64,000 bases of DNA from contig FXAI01000005.1 of NCBI GenBank assembly GCA_900177435.1, positions 171,897-235,896 of the forward strand, written 5' to 3'. Position numbers and translations under genes: made by a program. Origin of the DNA: Alteromonadaceae bacterium Bs31 (GTDB lineage: Bacteria; Pseudomonadota; Gammaproteobacteria; Pseudomonadales; Cellvibrionaceae). The notes under the pieces were generated by a model that was not told where the DNA came from, did no database searches, and worked only from the letters and a program-made list of their open reading frames with translations. Shown piece after piece: positions 19,601-28,794 of this stretch (the first letter of the stretch is position 1; every line of letters begins with the position of its first letter).

Positions 19601-21838
19601 ATGGTTAAAGTTAGGCAAGACCGCCCCATAGACCACGATGGTGCCATTGATATTCAGGCTTGGGCCAAGCGTATCCAGGCTTTGGCTCGCGTGCCGGAAG
19701 ACACGCAAGAGGCGCTTTATCAGGCTTGCGTACTTACGCAGCAAGTTGTTTGCCTGGACGGTGAGAACAACAGTCATTGGGGCGAAGGCTATTCCACGCT
19801 GAATGCCGGCCTTGAGATGGCTGAGATACTCGCTGAGCTGCAAATGGATGACCGTACTCTGGTTGCAGCGATTCTTTACCGCAGTGTTCGAGAGTGCAAG
19901 CTGGCCCTGAGCCTCGTTGAAGAGCAGTTTGGCAAAGAAGTCGTTAGCCTGATAGATGGCGTGCAAAAGATGGCCGCTATCAGCAGCCTGACCAATCATT
20001 CTTCAGAGACTGTCTTTGGTCAGGAATCCGAGGAGCACTCGGAGAATGTGCGCAAAATGCTTGTTGCCATGGTTGACGATGTGCGTGTTGCACTCATCAA
20101 ACTGGCAGAGCGGACCTGTGCAATTCGAGCAGTTAAAAACGCCCCCTCAGAGCGCAGGCAAAAAGTTGCCAGGGAAGTATCAGAAGTCTATGCACCACTG
20201 GCTCACCGGCTTGGTATTGGCCATATCAAGTGGGAGCTGGAAGATTTGGCGTTTCGCTACCTTCAACCCTTTGATTATAAATATATTGCCAAACTGCTGG
20301 ACGAGCGTCGTATAGATCGGCAGGCCTATATCGATAAAGTGATTACTTTAATTAAAGAAGCCCTGGCGAAAGAGGAAATAAAGGCAAATATATACGGCCG
20401 AGCCAAGCACATATACAGCATTTGGCGAAAAATGCGCAGGAAGAAAATTGGCTTCTCGGAAGTTTACGACATCAGGGCCGTTCGTATCTTGGTTAATTCC
20501 GAGCGCGAGTGCTATAGCGTGCTCGGTATTGTTCACGCCCTCTGGAGAAATATTCCCAGGGAGTTTGACGACTATATTGCTAATCCCAAAGAAAATGGTT
20601 ACCGCTCACTGCATACAGCGGTAAAGGGGCCAGACAACCAAGTGCTGGAAGTACAAATTCGTACCGGCACCATGCATGATGAGGCGGAGTACGGTGTTTG
20701 CGCGCACTGGCGCTATAAAGACACCGACAAAGATGACGCTGGTAGTTACGAGAAAAAAATTGAGTGGTTACGCCAGGTTCTTGAGTGGCATGATGAAATT
20801 GGCGGTAACCCCTGGGACGACACCCTTGCGAAAACCATTGAGCAAGACCGTATCTACGTCTTCACTCCAGAAGGCCATGTGGTCGACTTGCCCGCAAAGG
20901 CGACGCCTGTTGATTTTGCATTTCGTATACACAGTGATGTCGGTATCTGTTGCCGTGGGGCAAAAGTAAACGGCCGAATTGTGCCGCTTAACCACGCTTT
21001 ACGCACCGCTGATCAGGTGGAAATTCTCACTGGAAAACGCGAATCTCCAAGCCGTGATTGGTTAAACCCCAATCTGGGGTATATCACAACCTCAAGGGCG
21101 CGCAGTCGCTTGCAACATTGGTTCAGAGAGCAGGATCGTGATCAGAATATTGCCGACGGGCGCGCACTTCTTGATCATGAATTTAAACGCTTGGCGGTTG
21201 AAAACCTGAGCTACGAAGACCTTGCTAATCGTTTAAATTTAAAGTCGCTTGATGATTTATATGCTGCAGTGGGCGCTGCTGAACTGGGTGTCGAAAAAGT
21301 TATTAATTCTGCCCAGCGCCTGCTCAATATTGACAAACACGAAAATCCCGCTGCGTCACTTGTTGGTAGAGCTACCGACGAAACTGGCGGCGCAGATGTC
21401 TATATTGATGGTGTGGGAAACCTGCTGTCCCATATAGCACAGTGCTGTAAACCTATCCCTGGTGACAGAATTTCAGGCTACATTACGCTCGGGCGCGGGG
21501 TATCTATACATCGAGTCGATTGCATCAACCTGCTGCAGCGGCAAGCCATTGAACCGGAGCGAATAATCACCGTAGGTTGGGCTGAAGAGCCTTCGCAAAC
21601 CTACTCTGTAACAATTGCTTTGGAAGCTTTTGACCGTCACGGGCTTTTACGTGATATCACCACTTTACTCGATAGAGAAAAAGTTAACGTGAGTGCCATG
21701 CAAACCCTATCCAACAAAAATAAAAACACAGTGGACATGACCTTGCAAATTGAAATCACCGATTTTAATGAGCTGAGTAAAGTACTGGCAAAACTCGGGC
21801 AACTACCTAACGTGTCTGCCGTGCGCCGAAAAGTATAA
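19601..21838 (+). CDS. relA: GTP pyrophosphokinase RelA
   Basis: A 745-residue ribosome-associated (p)ppGpp synthetase, the same size as E. coli RelA (744 aa). The N-terminal HD region is degenerate: the HD catalytic pair expected in SpoT is replaced in AAILYRSVRECKLAL, as in other RelA proteins. The synthetase domain follows (YDIRAVRILVNSERECYSVLG, then NPKENGYRSLHTAV), then TGS (IYVFTPEGHVVDLPAKATPV), a zinc-finger-like region with QCCKPIPGD, and a C-terminal ACT domain. mazG follows after 6 bases, as in E. coli and Pseudomonas. Confidence 0.96.
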   Translation: MVKVRQDRPIDHDGAIDIQAWAKRIQALARVPEDTQEALYQACVLTQQVVCLDGENNSHWGEGYSTLNAGLEMAEILAELQMDDRTLVAAILYRSVRECKLALSLVEEQFGKEVVSLIDGVQKMAAISSLTNHSSETVFGQESEEHSENVRKMLVAMVDDVRVALIKLAERTCAIRAVKNAPSERRQKVAREVSEVYAPLAHRLGIGHIKWELEDLAFRYLQPFDYKYIAKLLDERRIDRQAYIDKVITLIKEALAKEEIKANIYGRAKHIYSIWRKMRRKKIGFSEVYDIRAVRILVNSERECYSVLGIVHALWRNIPREFDDYIANPKENGYRSLHTAVKGPDNQVLEVQIRTGTMHDEAEYGVCAHWRYKDTDKDDAGSYEKKIEWLRQVLEWHDEIGGNPWDDTLAKTIEQDRIYVFTPEGHVVDLPAKATPVDFAFRIHSDVGICCRGAKVNGRIVPLNHALRTADQVEILTGKRESPSRDWLNPNLGYITTSRARSRLQHWFREQDRDQNIADGRALLDHEFKRLAVENLSYEDLANRLNLKSLDDLYAAVGAAELGVEKVINSAQRLLNIDKHENPAASLVGRATDETGGADVYIDGVGNLLSHIAQCCKPIPGDRISGYITLGRGVSIHRVDCINLLQRQAIEPERIITVGWAEEPSQTYSVTIALEAFDRHGLLRDITTLLDREKVNVSAMQTLSNKNKNTVDMTLQIEITDFNELSKVLAKLGQLPNVSAVRRKV

Positions 21839-21844
21839 AGCTCA

Positions 21845-22684
21845 ATGAAACCCTCCAGCCGTGAAAAATACACAATTGACGACCTGATTTATCTAATGGC
21901 TCGCCTGCGGGATCCGCTTACGGGTTGCCCGTGGGATTTGAAACAGGATTATCGTTCTATCACTCCCTCAACAATTGAAGAGGCGTATGAAGTTGTTGAT
22001 GCCATTGAGCAAAACGACCTTGAGCACTTAAAAGAAGAGCTGGGAGACTTTTTATTTCAGGTGATTTTTTACGCGCAACTGGCCAGTGAGGAGCAACGCT
22101 GGGATTTTCACGATATTGTTCATCTTATTACTGCAAAGCTCATTCGGCGGCACCCTCATGTTTTTCCGAGCGGTAGTCTGCAGAGTCGGCGCTCGGAAAA
22201 CGAGCAGGTTACCGACGAGAGTATTAAAGCATCCTGGGAGGCAATTAAGCAGGGCGAGCGGAATACAAAAGGCAAAGCCCGTGCTCTGGATGATGTGCCT
22301 TCAGCATTGCCTGCATTGCAGCGCGCACAGAAGCTGCAGAAGCGGGCTGCACAAGTGGGCTTTGACTGGAGCGAGCCCAAACAGGTTTTACAAAAATTAA
22401 AAGAGGAAATTGCCGAGCTTGAGCAGGAAATTGACCAGCAACCGGCCTCGCTCGATCACATTCAAGAGGAGCTTGGTGATGTGTTGTTTAGCTGTGTAAA
22501 CCTTGCAAGGCATTTTAAGTGGGACTCAGAGCAAGTATTGCGGCAGGCTAATAAAAAATTTGAAACGCGATTCAATTTCATTGAAACAGCCCTCGAGCAG
22601 AAGGGCATAGCCCTAGCTGAGGCAAATCAAGGGCAAATGGAAGAACTCTGGAAACGCGCAAAGCAAGCCCCTTCGCATGACTGA
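21845..22684 (+). CDS. mazG: Nucleoside triphosphate pyrophosphohydrolase MazG
   Basis: A 279-residue protein with two MazG folds. The first contains TIEEAYEVVDAIEQND and EELGDFLFQVIFYAQL (about residues 39-80); the second contains KLKEEIAELEQEI and EELGDVLFSCVNLARH (about 180-225). The E-x-x-E and E-x-x-D metal-binding residues are present in both. MazG hydrolyses dNTPs and in E. coli can lower (p)ppGpp, so its position 6 bases behind relA is functionally sensible. Slightly longer than E. coli MazG (263 aa). Confidence 0.94.
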   Translation: MKPSSREKYTIDDLIYLMARLRDPLTGCPWDLKQDYRSITPSTIEEAYEVVDAIEQNDLEHLKEELGDFLFQVIFYAQLASEEQRWDFHDIVHLITAKLIRRHPHVFPSGSLQSRRSENEQVTDESIKASWEAIKQGERNTKGKARALDDVPSALPALQRAQKLQKRAAQVGFDWSEPKQVLQKLKEEIAELEQEIDQQPASLDHIQEELGDVLFSCVNLARHFKWDSEQVLRQANKKFETRFNFIETALEQKGIALAEANQGQMEELWKRAKQAPSHD

Positions 22685-23678
<994 letters not shown>

Positions 23679-23751
23679 AGAGTATTTATTGGCTTACCGC
23701 GCTAATGTTCGTTGGAATAAAAGTGTCGGTACAAAAGTTAAAAAACCTCTA

Positions 23752-23776
23752 AAAGCCCCAACAGGGGCTTTTTTTG
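23752..23776 (+). terminator. Rho-independent terminator of adk
   Basis: Stem AAAGCCCC / GGGGCTTT with loop AACA, running into TTTTTTTG. Perfect 8-bp stem and a good T tract, 73 bases after the adk stop. Confidence 0.9.
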
Positions 23777-24060
23777 TGCCCCTTACTCGCAGTAAAACAG
23801 CAATACGTAAATGAATTGAGGTCAATTTTAGTCAAAACTCCCCAGTTTTAATCTTTATTGCATAATGAGGTCGGACTCGGGCTCGAGTAAAATTTTGCTT
23901 TGGGTCATCCGCCCTGAAAAGCTGGTTAATGTTGAATTTCGATTTATTGGTGGTGAGGCAGGGCTTTCCAGACGTGATTCGGTCTTATTTAAATTGAAAT
24001 TGTATTTTTTTTGTCTATTTACCTTAAAAAACGTGCAAACCACAAAATTATAAAATATTA

Positions 24061-24181
24061 TTCTTAACAGAGGCTCCGTTGCCTCGAGGGTGCTATGAAG
24101 TGGTATTTGAATCGAATGATTCGATTTAAATACCAAGAAATCGGCATGCGCTTGTCGCAAAAAGAGCGCATGCCGTTTTTT
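24061..24181 (+). ncRNA. Candidate small RNA with three hairpins and terminator
   Basis: In the 860-base gap between adk and tsaB lie three successive inverted repeats. The first is GAGGC-TCCGTT-GCCTC at 24070-24085. The second is a long, nearly perfect stem at 24101-24135 (TGGTATTT...AAATACCA). The third is a terminator at 24142-24181, a perfect 10-bp stem CGGCATGCGC / GCGCATGCCG followed by six T. The AT-rich TATAAAAT at 24049-24056 could be a -10 element, putting the RNA start near 24061, although no good -35 is visible. No family was recognised; it does not look like RsmY/RsmZ, since GGA loop motifs are absent. Confidence 0.6.
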
Positions 24182-24196
24182 AGGTGCCTTGATTGA
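24095..24196 (+). CDS. Possible 33-residue peptide within the RNA candidate
   Basis: ATG 24095 is preceded at five bases by GAGGG and opens a frame of 33 codons starting MKWYLNRMIRFKYQEIG, rich in Arg/Lys and aromatic residues. It runs through the second hairpin and the terminator stem and stops 15 bases beyond the T tract, so a terminated transcript would lack the stop codon. This makes a coding role doubtful, unless termination is partial. Confidence 0.2.
   Translation: MKWYLNRMIRFKYQEIGMRLSQKERMPFFRCLD
24142..24181 (+). terminator. Rho-independent terminator of the small-RNA candidate
   Basis: Stem CGGCATGCGC (24142-24151) pairs perfectly with GCGCATGCCG (24166-24175) and can extend by a T-A and a G-T pair inward. 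TTTTTT follows at 24176-24181. Confidence 0.85.
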
Positions 24197-24359
24197 GGGT
24201 AATTATCGAAGGTAATTTTAGTGCCGATATCTTGGATGCCAAATTACAAAAATCGATTTTCCTGCAGGAAATCACTTGGCGCCGATGCTGTAAAGCATAC
24301 TCATCCTCCTGTCAGTCCTAACCGTGAGGCCTAAGCCCGCGAATATCTTGGTGACTTTA

Positions 24360-24402
24360 GCTCTTAAAAGCAGGCTCTTAAAAAACAGGCTCTTAAAGAC
24401 AG
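24360..24402. repeat. Three-copy tandem repeat, 14-15 base unit
   Basis: GCTCTTAAAAGCAG (24360-24373), GCTCTTAAAAAACAG (24374-24388) and GCTCTTAAAGACAG (24389-24402) stand head to tail in the tsaB upstream region. They lie about 100 bases before the likely tsaB promoter. Confidence 0.85.
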
Positions 24403-24503
24403 CCCCTTGAATCCTGGCACTTGTGCCGCTTAAGCCTCAGGTCAGCTTGGGCAAAGTGTAAAATCTGCAAATACCTTTGATAAGCGTCTTTTTGAGATTT
24501 TTA

Positions 24504-24531
24504 TTTACAAAGCGAATTGATTTGGTATAAA
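24504..24531 (+). promoter_or_regulatory. Sigma-70-type promoter directly before tsaB
   Basis: TTTACA (24504-24509), a 16-base spacer, then TATAAA (24526-24531). Transcription would start near 24538, only about three bases before the tsaB ATG, so the mRNA would be nearly leaderless. This agrees with the lack of a Shine-Dalgarno sequence (CCTCTCCCC precedes the ATG). Confidence 0.6.
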
Positions 24532-24540
24532 CCTCTCCCC

Positions 24541-25311
24541 ATGACAAAAAGCAGCCCTTTTAATATCCTCGCCGTGGATGCTTCAACGGAAGTCTGTTCC
24601 CTTGCGCTATCCGTAAACGGTAATACGTCCAGCCGCAGTTGCGACACGCCGAAATCACATTCAAAAGTGCTTCTTCCTCTTATCGAAGAGCTCCTTTCGG
24701 AGGCAAGCCTTGGCTTAAAAGGCCTTGATGCAATCGCCGTATCTGTAGGGCCCGGTTCATTTACGGGAATTCGCATAGGTCTCGGTGTGGTGCAGGGCCT
24801 CTCTTATGGGGCAGACTTACCCATTATTGGACTTAGCACCCTGGAATTGATGGCATTACAGTGTGCCAAGTCTCTTGATCTTGAAACTAAGCCTGGCTAT
24901 CCGCCGCAGGGTTCCTGTGAGAAAACATCTGTCATCATCCCCGCTTTGGATGCACGCATGGGTGAGGTTTATTGGCAGGCTTATACGCGGGAAGAGGGCG
25001 CTATAGTCGTATCATGCCTGGAGCCGAAGGTTTGCTCTCCCTCCGCTTTTTTGGAGGACATTGAGGATAACTTTAGGGGCGCAACAATAATGGCTTGTGG
25101 TCATGGCTGGGCTCTGCCTGAATTAAACGATTATTCCGTGGAAGCTCGCTATCCAGAGCTCAAGCCGCATGCTAGTGATGCACTAATACTTGCCGAGCAA
25201 AAACTGTTACAAAACGGTAAAGAGCACTTTCCCATTGGCAGTATTGAGCCTCTGTACTTGCGTAATGAAGTCAGCTGGCACAAGAGGAAACGCATCCGTC
25301 AACGACACTAG
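24541..25311 (+). CDS. tsaB: tRNA t6A biosynthesis protein TsaB
   Basis: A 256-residue ASKHA-fold protein that works with TsaD, TsaE and TsaC to make N6-threonylcarbamoyladenosine at position 37 of ANN-decoding tRNAs. The N-terminal ILAVDASTEVCSLAL and VSVGPGSFTGIRIGLGVVQG are typical family blocks. IPALDARMGEVYWQAY is also conserved. ATG 24541 is preferred to TTG 24517, which would place the start codon over the promoter spacer. Slightly longer than E. coli TsaB (231 aa). Confidence 0.93.
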   Translation: MTKSSPFNILAVDASTEVCSLALSVNGNTSSRSCDTPKSHSKVLLPLIEELLSEASLGLKGLDAIAVSVGPGSFTGIRIGLGVVQGLSYGADLPIIGLSTLELMALQCAKSLDLETKPGYPPQGSCEKTSVIIPALDARMGEVYWQAYTREEGAIVVSCLEPKVCSPSAFLEDIEDNFRGATIMACGHGWALPELNDYSVEARYPELKPHASDALILAEQKLLQNGKEHFPIGSIEPLYLRNEVSWHKRKRIRQRH

Positions 25312-25386
25312 GCGCGCCCTTTTCCCATTCGTCGTATTTAAATTCCGCCTAGAAACTTAAATGATTTTATTTAAAGAGAATTATCA

Positions 25387-26184
25387 ATGGATTTAATTCA
25401 AGTTGTTATTCTGGCCCTCATTCAGGGGATTACCGAATTTTTACCGATATCAAGTTCCGCGCACCTCATATTGCCTAAAGAAATATTGGGCTGGCCAGAC
25501 CAGGGTTTGGCGTTTGATGTTGCGGTACATGTGGGCACCCTGGCTGCGGTTGTCATTTATTTTCGAACGGAAATTATTCGTTTGATTTCGAGCTGGAGCC
25601 TCTCCGTTGTCGGTAGAGGCGTGGATGACGATGCGCGTATTGCCTGGTACATTATCGCCGCAACTATACCGGCTGCTTTGTTTGGTTTACTGTTCGACGA
25701 TTTTATTGAAGCGAATTTACGCTCCACTGCAGTTATTGCTGCAACTACCATAATCTTTGGCTTATTACTGGCAGTGGCAGATCGGGTGTCTGGTACTACC
25801 AAAAACCTGGTTGAACTGACCTTGATCACTGCATTGATTATTGGCGCGGCCCAGGCGCTCGCCTTAATCCCAGGAACTTCCCGCTCAGGTATCACTATTA
25901 CGGCGGCACTTTTTTTGGGTTTTACGCGTACCGATGCCGCGAAATTCTCCTTCTTGCTTTCAATACCGATTATCGTGTTGAGTGGCGGCTATAAAGGCCT
26001 GCAATTGATACTGAGTGATACCGCTGTAGACTGGCTGGCAATAGGGCTTGGTGTTGTAATATCGGCAGTAAGCGCTTACCTTTGTATTCACTACTTTCTA
26101 AGTTTTATTCAAAAGCTGAGCATGATGCCGTTCGTTATTTACCGTTTGTTGCTCGGTGTAATGCTTATCTTTTTCACATTGTAA
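25387..26184 (+). CDS. uppP: Undecaprenyl-diphosphate phosphatase
   Basis: A 265-residue polytopic membrane protein of the BacA/UppP family. It recycles undecaprenyl pyrophosphate to the monophosphate carrier used for peptidoglycan and other envelope glycans, and its overproduction gives bacitracin resistance in E. coli. The two signature motifs are visible: GITEFLPISSSAHLIL at about residues 14-29 and LIPGTSRSGITITAALFLG at about 159-177. Multiple hydrophobic helices follow. It precedes apeB by 7 bases, so they may share a transcript. Confidence 0.95.
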   Translation: MDLIQVVILALIQGITEFLPISSSAHLILPKEILGWPDQGLAFDVAVHVGTLAAVVIYFRTEIIRLISSWSLSVVGRGVDDDARIAWYIIAATIPAALFGLLFDDFIEANLRSTAVIAATTIIFGLLLAVADRVSGTTKNLVELTLITALIIGAAQALALIPGTSRSGITITAALFLGFTRTDAAKFSFLLSIPIIVLSGGYKGLQLILSDTAVDWLAIGLGVVISAVSAYLCIHYFLSFIQKLSMMPFVIYRLLLGVMLIFFTL

Positions 26185-26191
26185 TTTGGCT

Positions 26192-27490
26192 ATGACACAA
26201 ACTGATCTCTGCACAGGTTTATTGGAATTCATTGCGGCATCTCCCACGCCGTTTCACGCCACCAGATCGCTGGCTGCGCTGCTGTGTGAATCCGGGTTCA
26301 CTCGCTTAAACGAGAAAGATGCCTGGCAATTGCAAGAGGGGGGGCGCTATTTCGTCGTTAGAGGTGGCTCATCTCTCGTAGCGTTTGCTTACGGTAGCAC
26401 TGCGCTTGCAGAGAACGGTTTTCGCGTAATCGGTGCACACACCGATAGCCCTTGCCTGAAGGTCAAGCCTTCGCCGGAATTGCAAACAAAAGGCTATTAC
26501 CAACTGGGAATAGAGGTGTATGGCGGGGCGTTGCTGAACCCTTGGTACGACCGCGATCTGTCTCTGGCGGGTAATGTCGTCTACCTGGATGCCTCTGGTG
26601 AGCTGAGATCTACGCTTATCGACTTTGTCGAGCCCATTGCCACAATACCGAGCCTGGCGATTCACTTGGATCGAGAGGCAAATACAAGCCGTACGGTGAA
26701 TCCGCAGACGGATATGAATGTATTGCTGCGGCAAAGCGATGACAAAATTAATTTTCGCGCCATGCTGTCGGAGCTGATTGACGATGATGTGCAGGAAGTG
26801 CTCGACTTCAACCTCAGTTTTTATGATACACAGCCGCCTGGGGTGGTTGGCTTGGGTAAGGAGTTCATTGCCAGCGCCCGGCTGGATAACCTGCTGAGCT
26901 GTTATTTGGGAGCAAAGGCTTTACTGAATTCAGCTGGGGAGCACACCAGCATTCTGCTATGCAGCGATCACGAAGAGGTTGGAAGCAGATCCGATATCGG
27001 TGCCCAGGGGCCCCTGCTCGAAGAGATTATTGGCCGTTTGGCGGGAGATCAGGAAGCTCGCCAGCGTGCTATGAGGCGGTCTGTACTGATATCTGCGGAC
27101 AATGCCCATGGTGTGCACCCAAATTACAGCAAAGTGCATGATGATCAGCACGGGCCGCTATTGAACAAAGGGCCGGTTATTAAGTTCGACGCTAACCAGA
27201 GCTATGCCACAAACAGCTCAACATCCGCTCTGGTTCGCTGGCTTGCTAAGGGCAATGACGCCGATATTCCCCTGCAGCAATACGTCACGCGTGCAGATAT
27301 GCGCTGTGGCAGCACCATCGGCCCTATTACAGCAGCGGGCTTGGGAATCACCGCGGTTGACATCGGCCTTGCGACATTTGCCATGCATTCGGTTCGGGAA
27401 CTGGCTGGGAAGCATGACCTTGGTCACATGTATGAATTACTAAGTCGGTTTGTGTCTCGAAAAGCCCTTCCCGCTCTAGACTCACTGTAA
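26192..27490 (+). CDS. apeB: M18 family aminopeptidase
   Basis: A 432-residue M18 zinc aminopeptidase, same size as bacterial ApeB proteins (about 430 aa). Metal-binding blocks are visible: VIGAHTDSPCLKVKP near residue 80, the acidic pair in CSDHEEVGSRSDIGA, SADNAHGVHPNY, and DMRCGSTIGPITAAGLG near the end. The enzyme removes N-terminal residues from cytosolic peptides. ATG 26192 is chosen over an in-frame TTG at 26186 lying two bases beyond the uppP stop. Confidence 0.94.
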   Translation: MTQTDLCTGLLEFIAASPTPFHATRSLAALLCESGFTRLNEKDAWQLQEGGRYFVVRGGSSLVAFAYGSTALAENGFRVIGAHTDSPCLKVKPSPELQTKGYYQLGIEVYGGALLNPWYDRDLSLAGNVVYLDASGELRSTLIDFVEPIATIPSLAIHLDREANTSRTVNPQTDMNVLLRQSDDKINFRAMLSELIDDDVQEVLDFNLSFYDTQPPGVVGLGKEFIASARLDNLLSCYLGAKALLNSAGEHTSILLCSDHEEVGSRSDIGAQGPLLEEIIGRLAGDQEARQRAMRRSVLISADNAHGVHPNYSKVHDDQHGPLLNKGPVIKFDANQSYATNSSTSALVRWLAKGNDADIPLQQYVTRADMRCGSTIGPITAAGLGITAVDIGLATFAMHSVRELAGKHDLGHMYELLSRFVSRKALPALDSL

Positions 27491-27659
27491 AACTAGTATT
27501 AAAGTTTGAAACCTTTGGCGTGGTATTCATTTAATTGTACTCTTGGTGTGTTTTTGCTTCTAATCGAGGCTGCAGAATCGAGCAAGAAAGTGTTTCCCCA
27601 AGCCGGTGTTCGTTGCTCTCGCCCACAGGCTAGAGCTATTTTCCCTACGAGGAAATTAA

Positions 27660-28703
27660 ATGTTGGATATCCATACTTTAAAAAGTTTTGTTCCTTTTAA
27701 TGGACTAGAAGATGAATATCTGCAGGAAGCACTGAATAAACTACAAGTCGAAGAGTTCACCAAAGGCCAGATGCTGTTCAAGCGAGGCAGAGCCGTTGCG
27801 TCCAAATATTATTTGCTTGACGGTCAGGTAGACCTCATAAACAGCGCATTCTACGTCTCCACAGTGTTAGGGGCTTCTCCCCTTGCTCAGACTGCCCTCA
27901 ATGCAGACTCTCCCACCGTGTGCTCTGGTGTCGCTAAATCTACGAAAGTGAAGGCCTTTTCTATAGATGCTGAGGTGCTTGATCGCCTTACGGCCTGGAG
28001 TCAGTCGGCGGCGTCCGGCGGTTTTGACGACTTCGATGAATCTGATTTTACTACCGGCGAATTCGAGGTTCAGGAAATCAGCGATGATGGCAGCGACTGG
28101 ATGGCTGCCTTATTACAGGCCCCTTTATTCTCAAAAATTCCACTGACTCAGGTGCAGGAGCTGTTTCTTCGCTTTGAAGATCTCGCCGTGAAGAAAGGCG
28201 AGCTTGTGGTAAAAGAGGGAGAGAAAGGTGACTACTTTTACGTTTTAGTAAGTGGTAGCGCCAAGGTATATAATTGCAGCGAAAGTGTGGATCTAACGAT
28301 TCACCCAGGACAGTTTTTTGGTGAAGAGTCTCTATTGGGTTCAACCCCGAGAAATGCCAGCGTAAAAATGCTCAGCAAGGGGCGTTTAAAGCGCTTGAAT
28401 ACGGAAGATTTTAATGCCTTGTTAAAAGCGCCTGTAGTGCGATACGTTGAAAACCATCGTCTAGAAAACCTGGGAAAACCCTACAAACTACTCGACGTAA
28501 AAATGCCAATGGAATATCGCATGCAGCATGTGCCCGGCGCAATTAATATTCCCCTGTCTCGTCTTAGAAGCTCTCTTACAGAGCTGGGGCATACCAATGT
28601 GTACCTGGTGCCAGATGATGCTGGTAGTCGAGCGGATATTGCCGCCCATTTGCTTTGTCAGGCGGGTTTCGATGCGATGATACTCAAGGCTCCCACGCAG
28701 TAA
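27660..28703 (+). CDS. Double cyclic-nucleotide-binding domain protein with degenerate rhodanese
   Basis: A 347-residue soluble protein. Residues about 10-115 form a divergent cyclic-nucleotide-binding fold (FTKGQMLFKRGRAVASKYYLL). Residues about 148-260 are a better match (VVKEGEKGDYFYVLVSGSAKV, then GQFFGEESLLGSTPRNASV). The C terminus (about 275-347) is rhodanese-like (LLDVKMPMEYRMQHVPGAIN), but the loop that should carry the catalytic cysteine reads VYLVPDDAGSRADIAA, so sulfurtransferase activity is unlikely. The arrangement suggests a ligand-responsive scaffold or regulator. It stands alone with a 169-base gap before it. Ligand and partners are unknown. Confidence 0.82.
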   Translation: MLDIHTLKSFVPFNGLEDEYLQEALNKLQVEEFTKGQMLFKRGRAVASKYYLLDGQVDLINSAFYVSTVLGASPLAQTALNADSPTVCSGVAKSTKVKAFSIDAEVLDRLTAWSQSAASGGFDDFDESDFTTGEFEVQEISDDGSDWMAALLQAPLFSKIPLTQVQELFLRFEDLAVKKGELVVKEGEKGDYFYVLVSGSAKVYNCSESVDLTIHPGQFFGEESLLGSTPRNASVKMLSKGRLKRLNTEDFNALLKAPVVRYVENHRLENLGKPYKLLDVKMPMEYRMQHVPGAINIPLSRLRSSLTELGHTNVYLVPDDAGSRADIAAHLLCQAGFDAMILKAPTQ

Positions 28704-28794
28704 TTTATGCGCTAGAAAATAAAAAAAATACACCTAAAACCGATAATGAGTAGCGCCGGTGTTTGAGCGATACGTCTAGATACCGGCACATTCT

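Noticed and set aside
23855-24160. Minus-strand frame of 101 codons between adk and tsaB
   Set aside because: It overlaps the RNA candidate's stems and terminator, has AT-driven low-complexity composition and resembles no family.
24061-24181. RNA candidate as an RsmY/RsmZ-type RNA of the GacS pathway
   Set aside because: No repeated GGA motifs in hairpin loops, which define those RNAs.
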